Assembly: GCA_030066735.1 (NCBI GenBank)
Contig: JASJBB010000012.1
Coordinates: 1 to 50,325 of the forward strand
DNA from: Woeseiaceae bacterium
Lineage (GTDB): Bacteria; Pseudomonadota; Gammaproteobacteria; Steroidobacterales; Woeseiaceae
DNA: 50,325 bases
Direction: 5' to 3'
In this document: positions 49,582-50,325 of the stretch, piece after piece
Position numbering within the stretch: position 1 is the stretch's first letter
Layout of the letters: each line of letters begins with the position of its first letter
Notes under the pieces: generated by a model
Database searches by the model: none
The model's input: only the letters and a program-made list of their open reading frames with translations
What the model was told of the DNA's origin: nothing
Made by a program: the position numbers and the translations under genes

Positions 49582-49700
49582 GGTTTGAAGGCTCTACTAT
49601 CTTGCGGCGCACCATCGGGGTCTACGATGCCGGTCACAGTTCATGGCCGAGCCGCCACGTTATGACGCCCGGGGATCCCTGTGGTATGCTTTCCGGCATT
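49582..49700. other. Intergenic region upstream of the ArsR-type gene
   Basis: About 120 bases between divergent genes. A possible extended -10 element, TGGTATGCT (49682-49690), lies before the palindrome; no strong -35 was found at the right distance. Confidence 0.35.
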
Positions 49701-49722
49701 AATATAAATAAATATTTATATT
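49701..49722. promoter_or_regulatory. Perfect 22-bp AT-only palindrome, candidate ArsR-family operator
   Basis: AATATAAATA (49701-49710) and TATTTATATT (49713-49722) are exact reverse complements separated by AA, ending ten bases before the ATG of the ArsR-type regulator. An all-A/T run is striking in this GC-rich DNA. Dyads of about this size beside or within their own promoters are usual for ArsR/SmtB repressors, so autoregulation is likely. Confidence 0.6.
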
Positions 49723-49732
49723 TTTATAGATT

Positions 49733-50325
49733 ATGGAAAACAGCACCGAACAGCTGATCACGCAGCTCAAGGCCTTCGCGGACCCGGTGCGCTTGCGTTT
49801 GCTGGCGCTGTGTGTCCGCGGCGAATGCTCCGTGACCGAACTGACCCAGGTGCTGGCGCTGAGCCAGCCGCGCGTATCCCAGCATCTGAAACAGCTTTGC
49901 GATGCCGGGCTGCTCGAGCGATTTCGCGACGGCCACTTTGTCTATTACCGCGTGCCGCTGGACAGGGAACAGGCGGCGCGGCGGCGGCGGCTGTTTGCAC
50001 TGCTGCCCGACGATGAGCCGGCCTACGAACGCGACTTCGACAAGCTGTGTGCGCTGCGCGAGGGCAAGGGCCTTGCCGTGCCCGAGAAAGAGGACGAGGC
50101 GTTACGCAGCCTGCATCGCGCACTGATCGAGCTGACCGTGACCATGCCGCTCGGTGACCTCGTCGATATTGGCAGCGGCCGTGGCCGGATACTGAAACTG
50201 CTCGGCTCGCGGGCGCATCGCGCCGTTGGCGTGGATATCGACGCCGATGCGCGCCAACTGGCACGCGCCGAGCTCCTGCTGGCAGGCGTCGAGAACTGCA
50301 GCCTGCGCCACGGCGACATGTACGA
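49733..50325 (+). CDS. ArsR-family regulator fused to SAM-dependent methyltransferase (partial, runs off the end)
   Basis: The first 197 codons of a longer gene. Residues 8-85 form a winged helix of the ArsR/SmtB type (LKAFADPVRLRLLALCVRGECSVTELTQVLALSQPRVSQHLKQLCDAGLLERFRDGHFVYY), with no obvious metal-binding CxC motif in the recognition helix. Residues from about 140 start a class I methyltransferase with motif I VDIGSGRGRILKLL and acidic motif II VGVDIDADARQLARAEL. Such fusions in proteobacteria often sit beside methionine-cycle genes (ahcY, metF, metH); those would be off the right edge. The effector might be SAM or SAH, by inference only. Confidence 0.85.
   Translation, partial: MENSTEQLITQLKAFADPVRLRLLALCVRGECSVTELTQVLALSQPRVSQHLKQLCDAGLLERFRDGHFVYYRVPLDREQAARRRRLFALLPDDEPAYERDFDKLCALREGKGLAVPEKEDEALRSLHRALIELTVTMPLGDLVDIGSGRGRILKLLGSRAHRAVGVDIDADARQLARAELLLAGVENCSLRHGDMY

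Overview
The window is a roughly 60-65% GC chromosomal segment (estimated by eye) from a gammaproteobacterium. Diagnostic gene orders are pepP-ubiH-ubiI, lptD-surA-pdxA-rsmA-apaG-apaH, mreBCD-mrdA-rodA-mltB-rlpA / dacA-ybeD-lipB, lgt-thyA-folA, amgK-murU divergent from lptD, and gatCAB divergent from mreB. Ubiquinone synthesis implies respiration. LptD, SurA, RlpA and lipoproteins imply a Gram-negative envelope. The split glycine dehydrogenase and the tpl-tnaA pair point away from enterics, perhaps to the Chromatiales/Xanthomonadales/Woeseiales neighbourhood, but the sequence alone does not fix the lineage. I found no tRNA, rRNA, CRISPR array, insertion sequence or prophage.

Layout. 1-2.5 kb: end of pepP and two flavin monooxygenases of ubiquinone synthesis. 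2.5-5 kb: an inactive-transglutaminase/7TM protein coupled to a RimK-like ATP-grasp ligase. 5-6.7 kb: a secreted DUF885 peptidase on the minus strand. 6.8-12 kb: a tandem glycine riboswitch with a terminator platform, then gcvT-gcvH-gcvPA-tpx-gcvPB, where the peroxiredoxin is unusual in position and active site. 12-16 kb: a large tandem HtrA-like protease resembling fungal Nma111 and an M23-family protein. 16-19 kb: an NSS-family transporter and a YyaL-type thioredoxin-domain protein, both minus. 19-21 kb: lgt-thyA-folA. 21-23.5 kb: a DUF4136 lipoprotein and a D-2-hydroxyacid dehydrogenase-like flavoprotein. 23.5-26.2 kb: tyrosine phenol-lyase and tryptophanase in tandem. 26.4-33 kb: the lptD-to-apaH operon. 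33-34.7 kb: amgK-murU, with a likely lost reading-frame start in amgK. 34.6-44.2 kb: the cell-shape and wall-elongation cluster. 44.3-47.5 kb: gatCAB. 47.5-49.6 kb: a minus-strand module of a membrane winged-helix protein, a DUF6249-like membrane protein, an ECF sigma factor and a putative anti-sigma factor. 49.7 kb to the end: a truncated ArsR-type regulator fused to a methyltransferase, with a perfect 22-bp palindrome just before its start.

How the genes work together: most of the window is envelope biogenesis (Mre/PBP2/RodA elongasome, DacA, MltB, RlpA, LptD, SurA, Lgt, AmgK-MurU recycling) and one-carbon/amino-acid metabolism (glycine cleavage feeding methylene-THF to ThyA/DHFR, plus the aromatic amino-acid lyases). 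The least understood parts are the transglutaminase/ATP-grasp pair, the tpx inside the gcv operon, the tandem protease and the sigma-factor module.
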